Part shown: positions 9,776 to 19,854 of the stretch, in pieces
How the letters are laid out: every line of letters begins with the position of its first letter
Numbering within the stretch: position 1 is the first letter of the stretch
Assembly: GCF_027942865.1 (NCBI RefSeq)
Contig: NC_134507.1
Location: 37,978,797-38,042,796 of the forward strand
Origin: Odontesthes bonariensis
Lineage: Eukaryota > Chordata > Actinopteri > Atheriniformes > Atherinopsidae
Direction of reading: 5' to 3'
DNA: 64,000 bases
Made by a program: the position numbers and the translations under genes
The notes under the pieces: model-generated
Seen by the model: only the letters and a program-made list of their open reading frames with translations
What the model was told of the DNA's origin: nothing
Databases searched by the model: none

Positions 9776-10571
9776 TGTTTACCTCTCTCTGGAACTACAC
9801 ACTGAAACGTAGCACCTCTGTCGTCACTGGGTAGCCTGGCCTCCGACCCCGCTCCTCACGATTTGATTGGCCTGATTAAGTTTTGATTTTCAGCCTCGCA
9901 AAACGACCACAAGTGACTAGACTAGCCCGGGAGCAAATTCAATTTGCGGTCGCTGGTCAGTGACCAGTCGCTGGTTTGCTGAGAGACCAATTAAGTTTTC
10001 AAATTAATGTATGATTCATTGGCCCTTTGGCGAGCTACTTGGAAAGGGGCGGCGAGCTACTGGTAGCTCGCGAGCGACCTGTTGGAGACCCCTGCCCTAG
10101 ACCAACGAGCCAAAAGGTGGTCTTTTTGCGTTTCGTGAGAGCGCGCGGACAGCTGACGTAGCCATGGAATCCTGGGAATTTGTGATTGCTTTCTTTCTTC
10201 TTTGACTTTTCCAGAGCAATGAGCCTATATTGTTTGGAGTTGGCTCTCCCTTCACTCAACATGAGTGAAGTTATTAGGCACATACACTGAACAGCCCACA
10301 AAAACTCCTGAGACCAATGAGTCAATACTCACCGCCAGGTTCCACCAATTCACATCACATTTTATGAAGAAGCCCAACTTTAAGACAGAACAGGCCTATA
10401 TCTCCATTTCTCTACCATTGACTTGAAAGCGTTTCAATCTGGATTTATAGAACAAATACCAAAACTGCTTTAGATAATACTGCAGAGGGTGTGCTAACAT
10501 GATACAGGTATTTATGCGTGGATCTGTCTTTCAAATTCCAGATAAGAAATTCATTTAAGAAGGACTTGAAG

Positions 10572-10719
10572 TAGGGGCGGTTGGTGGCGTAGTGGGTTAA
10601 GCAGCCGCCCCATGTACAGAGGCTACAGTCCTCGCTGCAGCTGGCCCTGGCTCGACTCCCGCACCGAGTGGCTCTGTGCTGCGTGTCTTTCCCTTTTAAA
10701 ATACTTTTTAAAAAAAAGG
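10572..10719 (+). mobile_element. tRNA-derived SINE with 12 bp target duplication
   Basis: The head reads 'ggcgtagtgggttaagcagc' and continues through a B-box-like 'ctcgactcccgc' to a short A-rich end. It is flanked on both sides by aaggacttgaag (10560-10571 and 10720-10731). The copy-1 unit lacks it at the matching place, which gives an empty-site comparison inside the window. Confidence 0.88.
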
Positions 10720-10876
10720 AAGGACTTGAAGCAACTTCAGAATGAGTGATGGAGGTTTGAGCTGTATTTCCCTATTTGGGGCTTTGATTCCAAATGCATT
10801 CAATGTTATCGTCATTGATTCAATCATTCTCTGATTTCACAGCAAAGCAGAGACACAAGGCTAATAAACCAGGGAA

Positions 10877-10948
10877 GGGCTCGTCCGGGATTTGAACCTG
10901 AGACCTCTCGCACCCAGAGCGAGAATCATACCCCTAGACCAAAGAGCC
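10877..10948 (-). tRNA. tRNA-Pro (TGG), C at position 33
   Basis: The minus-strand cloverleaf is well formed: anticodon stem CTCGC/GCGAG, loop TCTGGGT giving anticodon TGG, and T-loop GTTCAAATCC intact. Position 33 is C instead of the near-universal U, and the sixth acceptor pair is mismatched (T opposite C). Loss of U33 argues that this copy is decaying, although promoter boxes look intact. Confidence 0.65.
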
Positions 10949-11169
10949 AGGGTTTGCAACTTTAGATGTCATATGAGCGCCGCGTGCCACATATAGCAAA
11001 ACGATACCCCCTTTTGAAACTTTTTTTTTTTTTTTTTAATTATTATTATTATTAACATTTTACTGAGTCCGGTTTTGAAATGATGTTTTGAAAACCTGAG
11101 CGATTAAAAACGACTGAAAACAATGCCCCGAAATGAGCCACCTCCTCACGCACACCCGACCTCTATCTC

Positions 11170-12580
11170 TCTTCCTTTGTCACGTGAACTCGCGCGGTCG
11201 TTTGCAGGGCGCACCAGATGCGCTGCAGCAGCTTAGCAGCTTAGCAGGCAGGTCGCAGGCAGGCTTCTTCTCCCGTGCCCCACCAGCCAGGTAACATACA
11301 GATCAAGTAAAATCGTACCGTTTGCCCTCTAAGCCCAACGTGTAATCATTTTGTTGTGCAGTAAAATGTCTCATACAGCACCAAACAAATAAGCATTTTT
11401 AGCCGACTGGTCACCTGATAAACTAGTTTAACGCTCTAGCCCAAATCAAAAAATGCCCATCTGCCTTCATGTAATGACAACAGTCAGTAGCCTATAACTC
11501 CTTCTCGTACTTTTTGGTCTCTTTATTGTCTTTGTCTCTGTCTGTATATTGATTTACTAATTGCAGCACAATGCCAAGAAAGGAGAGGCTGAAGAGAGAA
11601 AAAGGTAAAGGAGCTACAGCAGGCAGCCCAGGGAAGCAGCTCTCTGCTCTCCTGGATGAAAGCAAAGCCAAATGATGAAAGGTCAGAGTCATGGTCACAA
11701 TCACGTTAACTGTTTAGCGCCTTGTATGCTATTGATCTGCTCCTTTGGGTTAATGTTATTGAAAAATCTTAAAAACTGTTCACATTTTATTTTTAAGCGG
11801 TTTGTACTAAATCAGCAGGTATTAAGATAGCTATTATTTTTTACCAATAAGTCATTTCCATGTTACAACACTTTCAGTCATGTTGCCCTAATAGCCCATT
11901 ATTTAAACTGTGGCATATTTGTTAAAGCTATTATTATTATTATTGTGATGATGATGATGATGATGATGATGATTATTATTATTATCATTGTTACATTACC
12001 CAGTGTGAATGTTGTTTGCATGATGTGAAGTAATGTCCTGCTTTGTTGTAGGCTCCACCTCCTCCAAGCCTGGCTGCTGCTTCCCCCCAGAAGGCATCCA
12101 ATTAGCAATCATCTGGCTGTTATTTAATGGCTGTGGAGCAGCATTTCAGTGCCTTTGGCCACTTGATTGTCATACACCTTGACTTGTTGTATATGTGAAA
12201 CTTAGTCAGACTGTTTGTTTGATTCTGGTTTTCTCCTGTTTTGGTGTTTGTTAGGAGGGGTTATTTTGTAGGATTGTGTATCTGTTTCTTTTGTCAGAGT
12301 TAGGTAAGTTTCTTTTATGTTTTATTGAGGGTTGTTTTGTAATGATGGCAAAACGAGGCTTTTTGAAGCATTGAATCTTTTTTAATCATTGTGTCATAAA
12401 GTGGTTCACTACCCGAAGCTTCATTCAGTTCCCTTGGGTGACATCTACTGGCGTAGCGATTGTTGCACCTTATGAAGCCCTGCGAATGTGATGCATATAA
12501 TAACACTTATGTATGTATGTGTGTTGTACATATTTTGTAGGTTTGTACATGGGTTTGTAGTACCTCATTAAAGATTGATT
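11170..12580 (+). other. Possible spliced transcript with a 34-codon ORF
   Basis: Sequence shows three splice-bordered segments: an upstream one ending 'ccaccagccag|gtaac' (about 11290), a middle one 'attgcag|cacaatgcc...gatgaaag|gtcag' (about 11567-11682) and a third starting 'tttgttgtag|gctcc' (about 12052). An ATTAAA signal follows at about 12569. The middle segment opens a short Lys-rich frame (MPRKERLKREKGKGATAG, 34 codons, stop TGA). I do not recognise it. The rest is AT-rich with (ATT/GAT)n at 11936-11994. Confidence 0.25.
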
Positions 12581-12604
12581 AATTTACCCATGAAATAATA
12601 ATTT

Positions 12605-13330
12605 GCCCTCTCCGGGTCGGGAATGAGATCCTTCCCCAAGTGGAGGAGTTCAAGTATCTCGGGGTCTTGTTCACGAGTGAGCGACGAATGCAGCGGGAGG
12701 TTGACAGGCGGATCGGTGCGCCATCAGCTGAGCCAGAAGGAGAAGCTCTCGATTTACCGGTCAATCTGTGTTCCTACCCTCACCTATGGTCACGAGCTGT
12801 GGATAGTGACCGAAAGAACGAGATCGCCAATACAAGCGGCCGAAATGAGTTTCCTCCGCAGGGTGTCTGGGCTCTCCCTTAAGGCTGAGTTATACCTCTT
12901 TTAACTGCTCTTGCGTTTGCGTCTTGCACTTGTGTTAATGGCTCGAGACGTTTATGCTTCATTTTGCTTTGCCGGCGGTTGCGTGTGCTGCGTGGCGATT
13001 CACCGCCAGGACAGTAGGTGGACAGGGTGAGAAGCTCGGTCATCCGGGAGGGGCTCGGAGTAGAACCGCTGCTCCTCTGCATCCAGAGGAGTCAGATGAG
13101 GTGGCTCGGGCATCTGGTTAGGATGCCTCCTGGACGCCTGGTGAGACACGTCCCACTGGGAGGAGACCCCGGGGAAGACCCCGGACACGTTGGATCTCTG
13201 GCAGGGGAACGCCTCGGGGTCCCCCCAGAAGAGCTGGAGGAAGTGGCCGGGGACAGGGACGCCTGGGTTTCTCTGCTTAAGCTGCTGCCCCCGCGACCCG
13301 ATCCCCGGAGAAGCGGAAGATGATGGATGG
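12605..13330 (+). mobile_element. RTE (Rex3-like) LINE, 5'-truncated, with target duplication
   Basis: This is the 3' end of the same RTE family as 28825-32191, here on the plus strand. It covers the post-RT region ([14 protein letters not shown]-like) to the C-terminus and a GATGGATGG tail. It is flanked by the direct repeat aataataattt (12594-12604 and 13331-13341). The frame is broken several times, and about 135 bp at 12884-13018 are foreign. Confidence 0.88.
12884..13018. repeat. Unidentified insertion in the RTE fragment
   Basis: This block beginning 'aaggctgagttatacctc' interrupts LINE sequence that is continuous in the copy at 28825-32191. It has a high content of tgcg/gcgt words. 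It could be one end of a small DNA transposon; no clear terminal repeats or duplication were seen. Confidence 0.4.
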
Positions 13331-13359
13331 AATAATAATTTAAAAACAATGTGAAAATT

Positions 13360-13921
13360 TTTGGTTTGTCATTCATATTTTCTTTGGGAGTGTGCTTGGT
13401 GTAATAAAGAGGGTGCTTGTGTTACTTCAGGTGTTTTTATTAAAGAAAAGTAGTTTTTGCACAGTAGAAGGACTCAAACAGTTTCTTTTTTTTTTGAGTC
13501 AATTTCTCCAGCTTTGGAAAATACTCTATCACAGGGAACAGAGGAGGCTGGTGTGCTGAAGGAACTGTTTGGGTGGAAATATTCCCACACTTTAGAACGC
13601 TTCCTCGATGGTTGCTCCATGAGAGAATAATCCAAAATTCTGAATATCAAAAAACGAGAGCTGTTCATAACGTATAATACGTGTAGAACGGGGACATGAA
13701 CCGGGGCTTCAGCCATCTTGAATACACTGAATCGCGGCAAATTTTCAAAGCTCCGCTATCAACTCGAAGCAGTCAGCTGACTCGGTCTGAATGAAGCAGT
13801 GAAGTGGTTCAAACGTCATCAGTGACGTCACATGAAGCAAGCTCCGGCCCACTGCTTCACTATAACTACCCTGTCGAGTTTGAAGCGTGCTTCGGAGCTT
13901 CGGTGTTGGAGGTAACATCAC
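13360..13921 (-). pseudogene. Collapsed hAT transposase (N- and C-terminus fused)
   Basis: The 88-residue minus-strand frame joins an N-terminal BED-finger lead (PSRKRSKVWEYFHP) directly to a hAT C-terminal block (PASSVPCDRVFSKAGEIDSK) and skips the whole catalytic core. This is the footprint of an internally deleted, non-autonomous hAT. The right end, tagtgatgttacctcc read inward at about 13921, lies against the THAP exon. The left end could not be fixed. Confidence 0.7.
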
Positions 13922-14008
13922 TAGCAATTGGTCTAACCGAGAGAAGGGAAAGGGTTACTATCGAGTACCTAAGGTAATCGCCCATAGAGGTGAGAAATGG
14001 AAAAAACT

Positions 14009-14135
14009 TGTGATATATGTTGTATATATGACTCCGACCTGCTGAGGTGTTCGTAGAAGAAGAACTGGAAGTAAAGTGAACAAGTTTGGTCACAGCCGTG
14101 TCTCCGTTCATATATTACGTTAACACAATATTACA
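14009..14135 (+). repeat. 5' LTR (127 bp, internally deleted)
   Basis: It begins tgtgatatatg and ends aatattaca. It matches the 160 bp 3' LTR except for a gap of about 37 bp after 'gactccgacc' and scattered substitutions. Confidence 0.93.
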
Positions 14136-14153
14136 TGGTGTCAGAAGTCAAAA

Positions 14154-14882
14154 ATGGAGCAGTTAAAACCTCCGAACAGTCTGAGCTTCGAGGGAAATCT
14201 GGCAGAAAACTGCCGAACGTGGATTCAAAAGTTTGAACTCTATCTCATTGCGACGGGCATCGAGGAGAAGAGTGAGAAGGTGAAATGTGCGACATTCCTT
14301 CACGTGGCTGGAGATGAAGCGATAAAGGTATTCAATACTATGGACTTTGACGAAGATGTGGACGGTTTTAGCGGACTGAAAGAAATGTTCAGAGACTACT
14401 GTGAGCCACGGAAGAACATCACTTACCTGAGACACGTGTTCTTTACCCGAGTCCAAGGACCGAATGAAATTGATGCTTATGTGACGGACCTCAAGAACAA
14501 AGCAAAGGGTTGTGAGTTTGCACAGCTAACAGATGAACTGATAAAAGATCGCGTAGTCTGTGGCATAAACAACGACGCTGTGAGAGCAAGGTTGCTCAGG
14601 GAAACGGATTTAGACCGGACAAGGGCTGTGGGAATCTGTCGAGCAAGTGAGGTAACACAAAGTCACATGAAAGCACTACACAAGGAAGCTGATGTAGCCG
14701 TGAATAAAATAAAAGTTACCAAAGTGAAGAAAGAGAGTAACAAGCAGTTTGACACTGACAAAGAGAAAGGAGAATGTAACAGGTGTGGCTACATCCACGA
14801 GCCAAAGAAGTGTCCAGCATATGGGAAAATATGCAACCAGTGCAAATTAAAGAACCACTTCAGTCGCATGTGTAGGTCATAA
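14154..14882 (+). CDS. gag of the Ty3/gypsy element
   Basis: The 242-codon frame starts with an ATG 18 bases after the LTR. It has a central capsid-like helical region (CEFAQLTDELIKDRVVCGI is typical of gypsy Gag) and two zinc knuckles at the C-terminus. The first is CNRCGYIHEPKKC (C-x2-C-x3-H-x4-C) and the second CNQCKLKNHFSRMC (C-x2-C-x4-H-x4-C). A TAA at 14880 ends it. The pol frame continues in the same register, so the TAA either separates gag from pol by design (readthrough) or is a nonsense mutation. Confidence 0.88.
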   Translation: MEQLKPPNSLSFEGNLAENCRTWIQKFELYLIATGIEEKSEKVKCATFLHVAGDEAIKVFNTMDFDEDVDGFSGLKEMFRDYCEPRKNITYLRHVFFTRVQGPNEIDAYVTDLKNKAKGCEFAQLTDELIKDRVVCGINNDAVRARLLRETDLDRTRAVGICRASEVTQSHMKALHKEADVAVNKIKVTKVKKESNKQFDTDKEKGECNRCGYIHEPKKCPAYGKICNQCKLKNHFSRMCRS

Positions 14883-17800
14883 AAACAACAGTTTAAACAC
14901 AGGAAAACTGAGAAAAAGGTACATGAGATAGAACAACAACTAGAAGATGATGTCATGTTTATGGAATGTATCGAGATCAGACAAAGTGAGCAAACAGGTG
15001 CAGAACTGCAACTGGATGCAGTCTCAACAATGAACAATGACAATGAGAAATGGACTCAAAAGCTCAAAATAAACAACAGTGTGCTAACTGTGAAGCTTGA
15101 TACAGGAGCAGAGTGCAACGTGCTGTCGATGAGAGACTTTGAGAAAATCACAAAAGAGGACGCAGTGCTACAGAAGTCAGGATGTAAGCTCGTCACTTAC
15201 TCCGCCCACATGATCACCACAAAAGGCAAGGCAAAGCTCAAATGTGATTTCAAAGACAATGAATACGAGTTAGAATTCCAGATCATAGAGAGAGACTCAC
15301 CTGCTATCCTTGGAAGAGAATCCTGCACAGAGCTAGGATTACTCAGAAGAGTGTACAGTGTAAATGACAAAGACAACGCTGACATTCTGAGTGATTATGA
15401 AGATGTGTTCACTGGGCTAGGGTGCGTGCCAGGACTGCACCACATCCAGCTCAACCCAGATGTCAACCCTGTCATCCACGCACCAAGGAAAGTGCCAATA
15501 GCACTAAAGGACAGAATAAAAGCGGAACTGGATAGAATGGAGGATCTTGGAGTTATAGTAAAGCAGACTGAGCCCACAGACTGGGTGAACAGCATGATTA
15601 CTGTGGTGAAGCCCAACAAACTGAGAATCTGCATCGATCCCCAAGACCTCAATAAAGCTATAAAAAGAGAACACTATCCACTACGCATGGTTGAAGAGAT
15701 CGCCGCAGAGATGCCAGATGCAAAGGTTTTCATTGTAGTGGACGCCAATCACGGGTTTTGGCAAGTACAGTTGGACGAGGAGAGTTCCAAGTTATGTACG
15801 TTCAACACCCCGTACGGACGTTACCGCTTCCTGCGACTTCCTTTTGGAGTGTCGTCAGCTCCAGAAGTGTTTCAAAAGTGCATTGCACAGAGACTGGAAG
15901 GTTTGGAGGGAGTTGTGAATATAGTGGATGATATCTTGGTGTGGGGTGAAAATGAGGAACAGCATGACAAGAGGCTGAGAGCGCTGATGGACAGGATCAG
16001 GAGCATCAACTTGAAGTTGAACAAAGACAAATGTAAAATAAGAAAGAAAGAGATCACATACGTCGGTCACATTCTGTCTGCAGAAGGAGTGAAACCAGAC
16101 CAGGAGAAGGTCAGAGCTATACAGAGCATGCCCGAACCAGAAGACAAGGCAGGTCTGTTGAGGTTTCTAGGGATGCTTCAATATCTGGCTAAGTTCGTCC
16201 CAAACCTCTCTGACGTGAGCGCGCCGCTCCGGAAACTCCTGGAGAGTGATGTGGCTTGGCATTGGGATGCTGAGCAGCAGCAAAGCTTTGAGAAGATGAA
16301 GATGCTTGTGAGCACAGCCCCTGTTCTCAGATATTTTGATGTGAAAAAAGACACAACGCTGTCAGTCGACGCGAGCTCTGAAGGGCTGGGAGCAGTGTTA
16401 ATCCAGGATGGACAGCCGGTGGCCTATGGCTCGAGAGCGCTGACTGACCAGAAAAGGTATGCGCAAATTGAAAAATAACTTTTAGCAATTGTGTATGGCT
16501 GTGAAAAGTTCAAGCAGTACGTTTATGGCAAGACAGTGCATGTGGAATCAGACCACAAGCCATTAGAGACTGTGTTCAAGAAATCACTCCAGAAGGCTCC
16601 TCCAAGACTCCAGAGGATGCTGATGAGCCTTCAACCTTACGATCTGCGGGTCGGCTACAAGCCTGGGAAGGAGCTCTACATCGCAGATACGCTGAGTCGA
16701 GCCTATCTGAAAGAAAAAGCAGAACAACTCCTGGAGGATGACCAACAGGTCCATCTGCTAACAGCTCAACTGCCAATCACAGAAGAGAAGCTGAACACAT
16801 TCAGAACACAAACAGCAGCTGATGAGGAACTGCAGAGAGTCATGGATATGGTCCAAGCAGGATGGCCAGCTGAAATACGACAGGTACCAAGAGTCATCAG
16901 AAAATATTGGACATTCAGAGAGGAACTCACATGTTTTGATGGTTTACTCTTCAAGAACACACGACTTGTTGTTCCAAGTACACTAAGAGCAGAAATGCTT
17001 GCGAGAGTCCATGAAGCTCATCTTGGAGTTGTAAAGTGCAAGGAAAGGGCGAGAGACATCATGTTCTGGCCCAACATGGCTAAAGAGATTGAAGATTTTG
17101 TTTTAAAGTGTGCTGTCTGTAACACATTCAGGCGGAGCAACACCAAAGACCCACTCATCTGCCATGACATTCCAGAGAGAGCCTGGGCAAAAGTTGGAGT
17201 AGATTTATTCCACTATGAGTATGAGCAAGGTGATTATCTGCTGTGTGTGGATTACTACTCGAAGTATCCGGAAATTGCTAAACTCACTGGGACGACCAGC
17301 AGACAAGTGGTAACAGCACTCAAATCTATGTTTTCGAGACATGGGATTCCGGACGAGGTCATGTCTGACAACGGTCCTCAATTTTCAAGTGCTGAGTTGC
17401 GGTCATTCACAGAGAGCTGGTAGTTTGTACACACCACGCCCAGCCCGGGATGCCCCCAGTCTAATGGACAAAGTGAGAGAGCAATCCAGACTGTAAAAAA
17501 TTTACTGAAGAAAGCACAAGAGAGTCAGAGTGATCCGTACATTGCTTTGTTGGAATACAGAAATTCACCTTTGGATGGAGTGAAACTTTCCCCTGCACAG
17601 CTACTCATGGGTCGGAGACTGAGAACCAAACTGCCAACATCAGCACAGCTGCTGAAGTCCCAGCTGTTTGACAATGTGCACCACAGCATCAAGGAGAGAC
17701 AGCGGAAACAAAAGCAGTACTTCGACCGAGGAGCAAAACAGTTGCCACTTCTGATGGAAGGGGAGAAAGTAAGAGTAAGAATCAAAGACAACTGGCAGCC

Positions 17801-17990
17801 AGCAGTCGTCGTGAGAAGACATGACAACCCCCGGTCTGTAATAATCCAAACAGGAGATGGAAACACCTACAGGAGAAACCGCCGGCATCTGCTGAAAACC
17901 CCAGAAGAGACTTTTACACAACCATGCCCTGGAGATGTCCACCTGCAGAGACTGAAAGGCCCATGCCATCACATGCACAGTCCCCTGTGA
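14883..17990 (+). pseudogene. pol of the Ty3/gypsy element, interrupted by two stops
   Basis: Protease LDTGAECNVLS lies near 15096. The RT has VDANHGFWQVQLDE, LRLPFGVSSAPEVF and the catalytic IVDDILVWG near 15920. RNase H (SVDASSEGLGAVL near 16363) is followed by a TAA at 16476. The integrase has an H-x3-H...C-x2-C finger (17010-17130) and SDNGPQFSS near 17367, then a TAG at 17421 and the last catalytic Glu in QSNGQSERA. Everything from 14154 to 17990 stays in one frame; the breaks are stops only, with no indel. It is not functional as written. Confidence 0.9.
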
Positions 17991-18386
17991 CAGCACCTGA
18001 GAAACTGACTGTGACACCAACTGTGCACAGAGAAGAAACAGTTAAGGGGTCGAGGTGTGGCAGGTTAATTAGAACACCAAAACGTTACTGTCAGTGATGA
18101 GCAGCATTTCATTTGGAATTTAAAGTAATTTGCTTTAAACCAAGAAAGACATAAAATATTGCTAAGTTGTTTGAAGTAGTTATGAGTATAAATGAAGCAC
18201 GTTAAGTTAACTTTGGTTTGTTAATTAATGTACAGTTTTGAATGATATTGCATTAGAAAAGTGTGCTATAAAAAAAAATGTTTCTACTTCATAGCAGTTG
18301 TTTATACTGTTAATCTGTGAACCGTAAAGTTAATAAGTAGAAAGTGTTGAGTAAATTGGTTATGGAGAATATCTTAGGGGGAAAGA

Positions 18387-18546
18387 TGTGATGTATGTTG
18401 TGACTCCGACCAGTAGGGGGAGTCTGTCACCAGTGTTTGTGTATTGAACCTGCTGAGGTGTTCGTAGAAGAAGAACTGGAAGCAAAGTGAACGAGTTTGG
18501 TCACAACCGTGTGTCCGTTCATATATTACGTTAGCACAATATTACA
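18387..18546 (+). repeat. 3' LTR (160 bp)
   Basis: It begins tgtgatgtatg and ends attaca, followed by the duplicated target aaact. It is longer than the 5' LTR because that copy has lost about 37 bp. Confidence 0.94.
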
Positions 18547-19169
18547 AAACTCACAGAACAACAACGCAAAAAGTGGATAGCTAACCTACGTTTACAGACT
18601 GGAGGGGCAGAATCTGCAAATGCTCGTGTCTGCGGTAACCACTTCGTCAAAGGTATGTGCGAAATCTAACTGTTTAGTAGTAGTGCAGTAAAGTATTATG
18701 TTGTTAATCAACAGTAATGTAATACGGGCTACGTTTGGGCTTTCTTTTGAAGGCTGCCCCAGCGTGTTGTTAGCTACTGAGTCAGTGGACTGGGCTCCGA
18801 CGGTCAGGCTGGGTTACCCAAACACAGAGCTAAGACACCGCCAGCGGTGTTTCATGCGATCTCTGAGAGTGGCTGATCTAAACAAAACAAATTTGTCACG
18901 TCGTCACAATCTTCACGTTTCAGTAGTATCCACGAAGTGCTTAAGTGCTAACAGCGCACATTAGCTCCCAAGTTCTTGACAACAGAATCTCTCTCTCTCT
19001 CTCTGCCTCGTGCATTAGGCTAACAAAGACACAATGTCAGCATTTGGATATTTGGATCTCGGCATTTTATCAAAACATAAACATTTTTTATTGTTATTTG
19101 AGTGCCAACATTCACAGCTCGGCATTCAACATGTTAAAGGTGATAGAGAATGGTTGAATGGGGCATTAA

Positions 19170-19612
19170 AGCTGCAGTCTGCAAGATTTGTTGTTGTCAT
19201 ACGTAAAGTCCTACTTTTTGGCATTTTAAGAGTTTACATGATCTATCAGAACGCTTGAAGTTGAAAACGGTGACCTCCGTAGTCGCAAAATGCAAGAAAT
19301 GCTTATTTTTTAACCGAAAAATAAAAAGTTATTCAACTTCCTGTCCCGCCCCTTCAAAACACATGAGAACTCGTGCACGTAGACGTGCACGCCAGATGCG
19401 CCTACACGACTCCTCATTCATCAACTCACCTGTCATTTGCGATCATGGAAGACACAGTAAGTAGACTAGCCCGAAATGAAGTTCAATAGTCCAGATAAAT
19501 AAGCGTGGGGACAGCCTACCTTTACATTTTTTTTTGTATTGGGGTATTTAATGTACTACTTTCAGAATCCCCGGACAGTTCCAGGCGTTATGCTTGAAAA
19601 AGAGTTGCAGCT
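19170..19612. mobile_element. TTAA-flanked MITE (443 bp)
   Basis: It is bounded by TTAA on both sides (19166-19169 and 19613-19616). Its ends start agctgca in both orientations (agctgcagtctgc / agctgcaactctt). TTAA targets are typical of piggyBac and Kolobok transposons. No coding content. Confidence 0.65.
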
Positions 19613-19854
19613 TTAATCATTGTTCTGTGATGTGATATGTAGCCCCAAAAAAATTGGTTGGGTCTGTAATGGCTCAGAACCTCCCTAAAAGGCTCTCTGA
19701 AACAGCTGTTACTATGCTGTGTTTAGAATGCGTCTTTTTCCATGTTTCAGAGCTTATCTGGCAACCTCATTATGAAATGCAGGTTGCCGTTGCTTGATTG
19801 GCTGCCCTTGCTCTCACTGAAAACAGAGCTAGTAATACACCGACTGAAAAGAAA

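Larger units (their letters stand above)
8463..10094 (-). mobile_element. hAT (Charlie-like) transposon, nested inside a tRNA-Pro
   Basis: Terminal inverted repeats are caggggtctccaacc (8463) and ggttggagacccctg read inward from the other end, flanked by 8 bp duplications at 8455-8462 and 10095-10102. Subterminal 'gagctact' motifs occur at both ends, as is common in hAT elements. The body holds the C-terminal half of a transposase, a long GT run and a RecQ-helicase scrap of other origin. It is non-autonomous, at about 1.63 kb. Confidence 0.9.
8400..10111 (-). pseudogene. tRNA-Pro (AGG) interrupted by a hAT transposon
   Basis: The 3' part of the tRNA lies at 8400-8462 (intact T-arm, GGGTTCAAATCC-like B-box, anticodon stem and loop TTAGGGT). 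Its 5' end lies at 10103-10111. Between them is a hAT element flanked by an 8 bp target duplication (cgctagac and ccctagac). Removing the element and one duplication restores a normal cloverleaf of about 72 nt. The break falls in the D-arm/A-box, so the gene is inactive as it stands. Confidence 0.88.
7945..10990. repeat. tRNA-Pro-bearing unit, copy 2, with two insertions
   Basis: This parallels 6606-7944. After removal of the hAT (8463-10094) and the SINE (10572-10719), the remaining length is about the same as copy 1. Its first tRNA-Pro is split by the hAT and its second lies at 10877-10948. Past about 10990 the sequence turns to a T-run and (ATT)n. Confidence 0.85.
14009..18546 (+). mobile_element. 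Ty3/gypsy LTR retrotransposon inserted in the THAP exon
   Basis: The element of 4.5 kb is bounded by short LTRs (14009-14135 and 18387-18546, both TG...CA) and flanked by the 5 bp duplication aaact (14004-14008, 18547-18551). A primer-binding-like TGGTGTCAGAAGTC follows the 5' LTR, and a purine tract ttagggggaaaga precedes the 3' LTR. The 5' LTR lacks about 37 bp that the 3' LTR has. Domain order is gag, protease, RT, RNase H, integrase, which is the standard gypsy order. Confidence 0.95.
13922..18964 (+). pseudogene. THAP-domain gene, exon split by an LTR retrotransposon
   Basis: The first exon runs 13922-14008 and resumes at 18552-18652 once the LTR element and one 5 bp duplication are removed. 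The reading frame passes through the junction without a break. It gives EKGKGYYRVPKVIAHRGEKW before the insertion, the THAP tryptophan near its edge, and ARVCGNHFVKG (the C-x2-H-F of the C2CH finger) after it. The donor at 18653 (gtatg) leaves phase 1. The acceptor at 18751-18752 matches it and opens a frame to 18964 with ESVDWAPTVRLGY, the DWAP-type segment that follows many THAP domains. The first zinc Cys pair is missing: the collapsed hAT abuts the exon there. It is either a host THAP gene or a THAP-bearing transposon. Confidence 0.75.
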
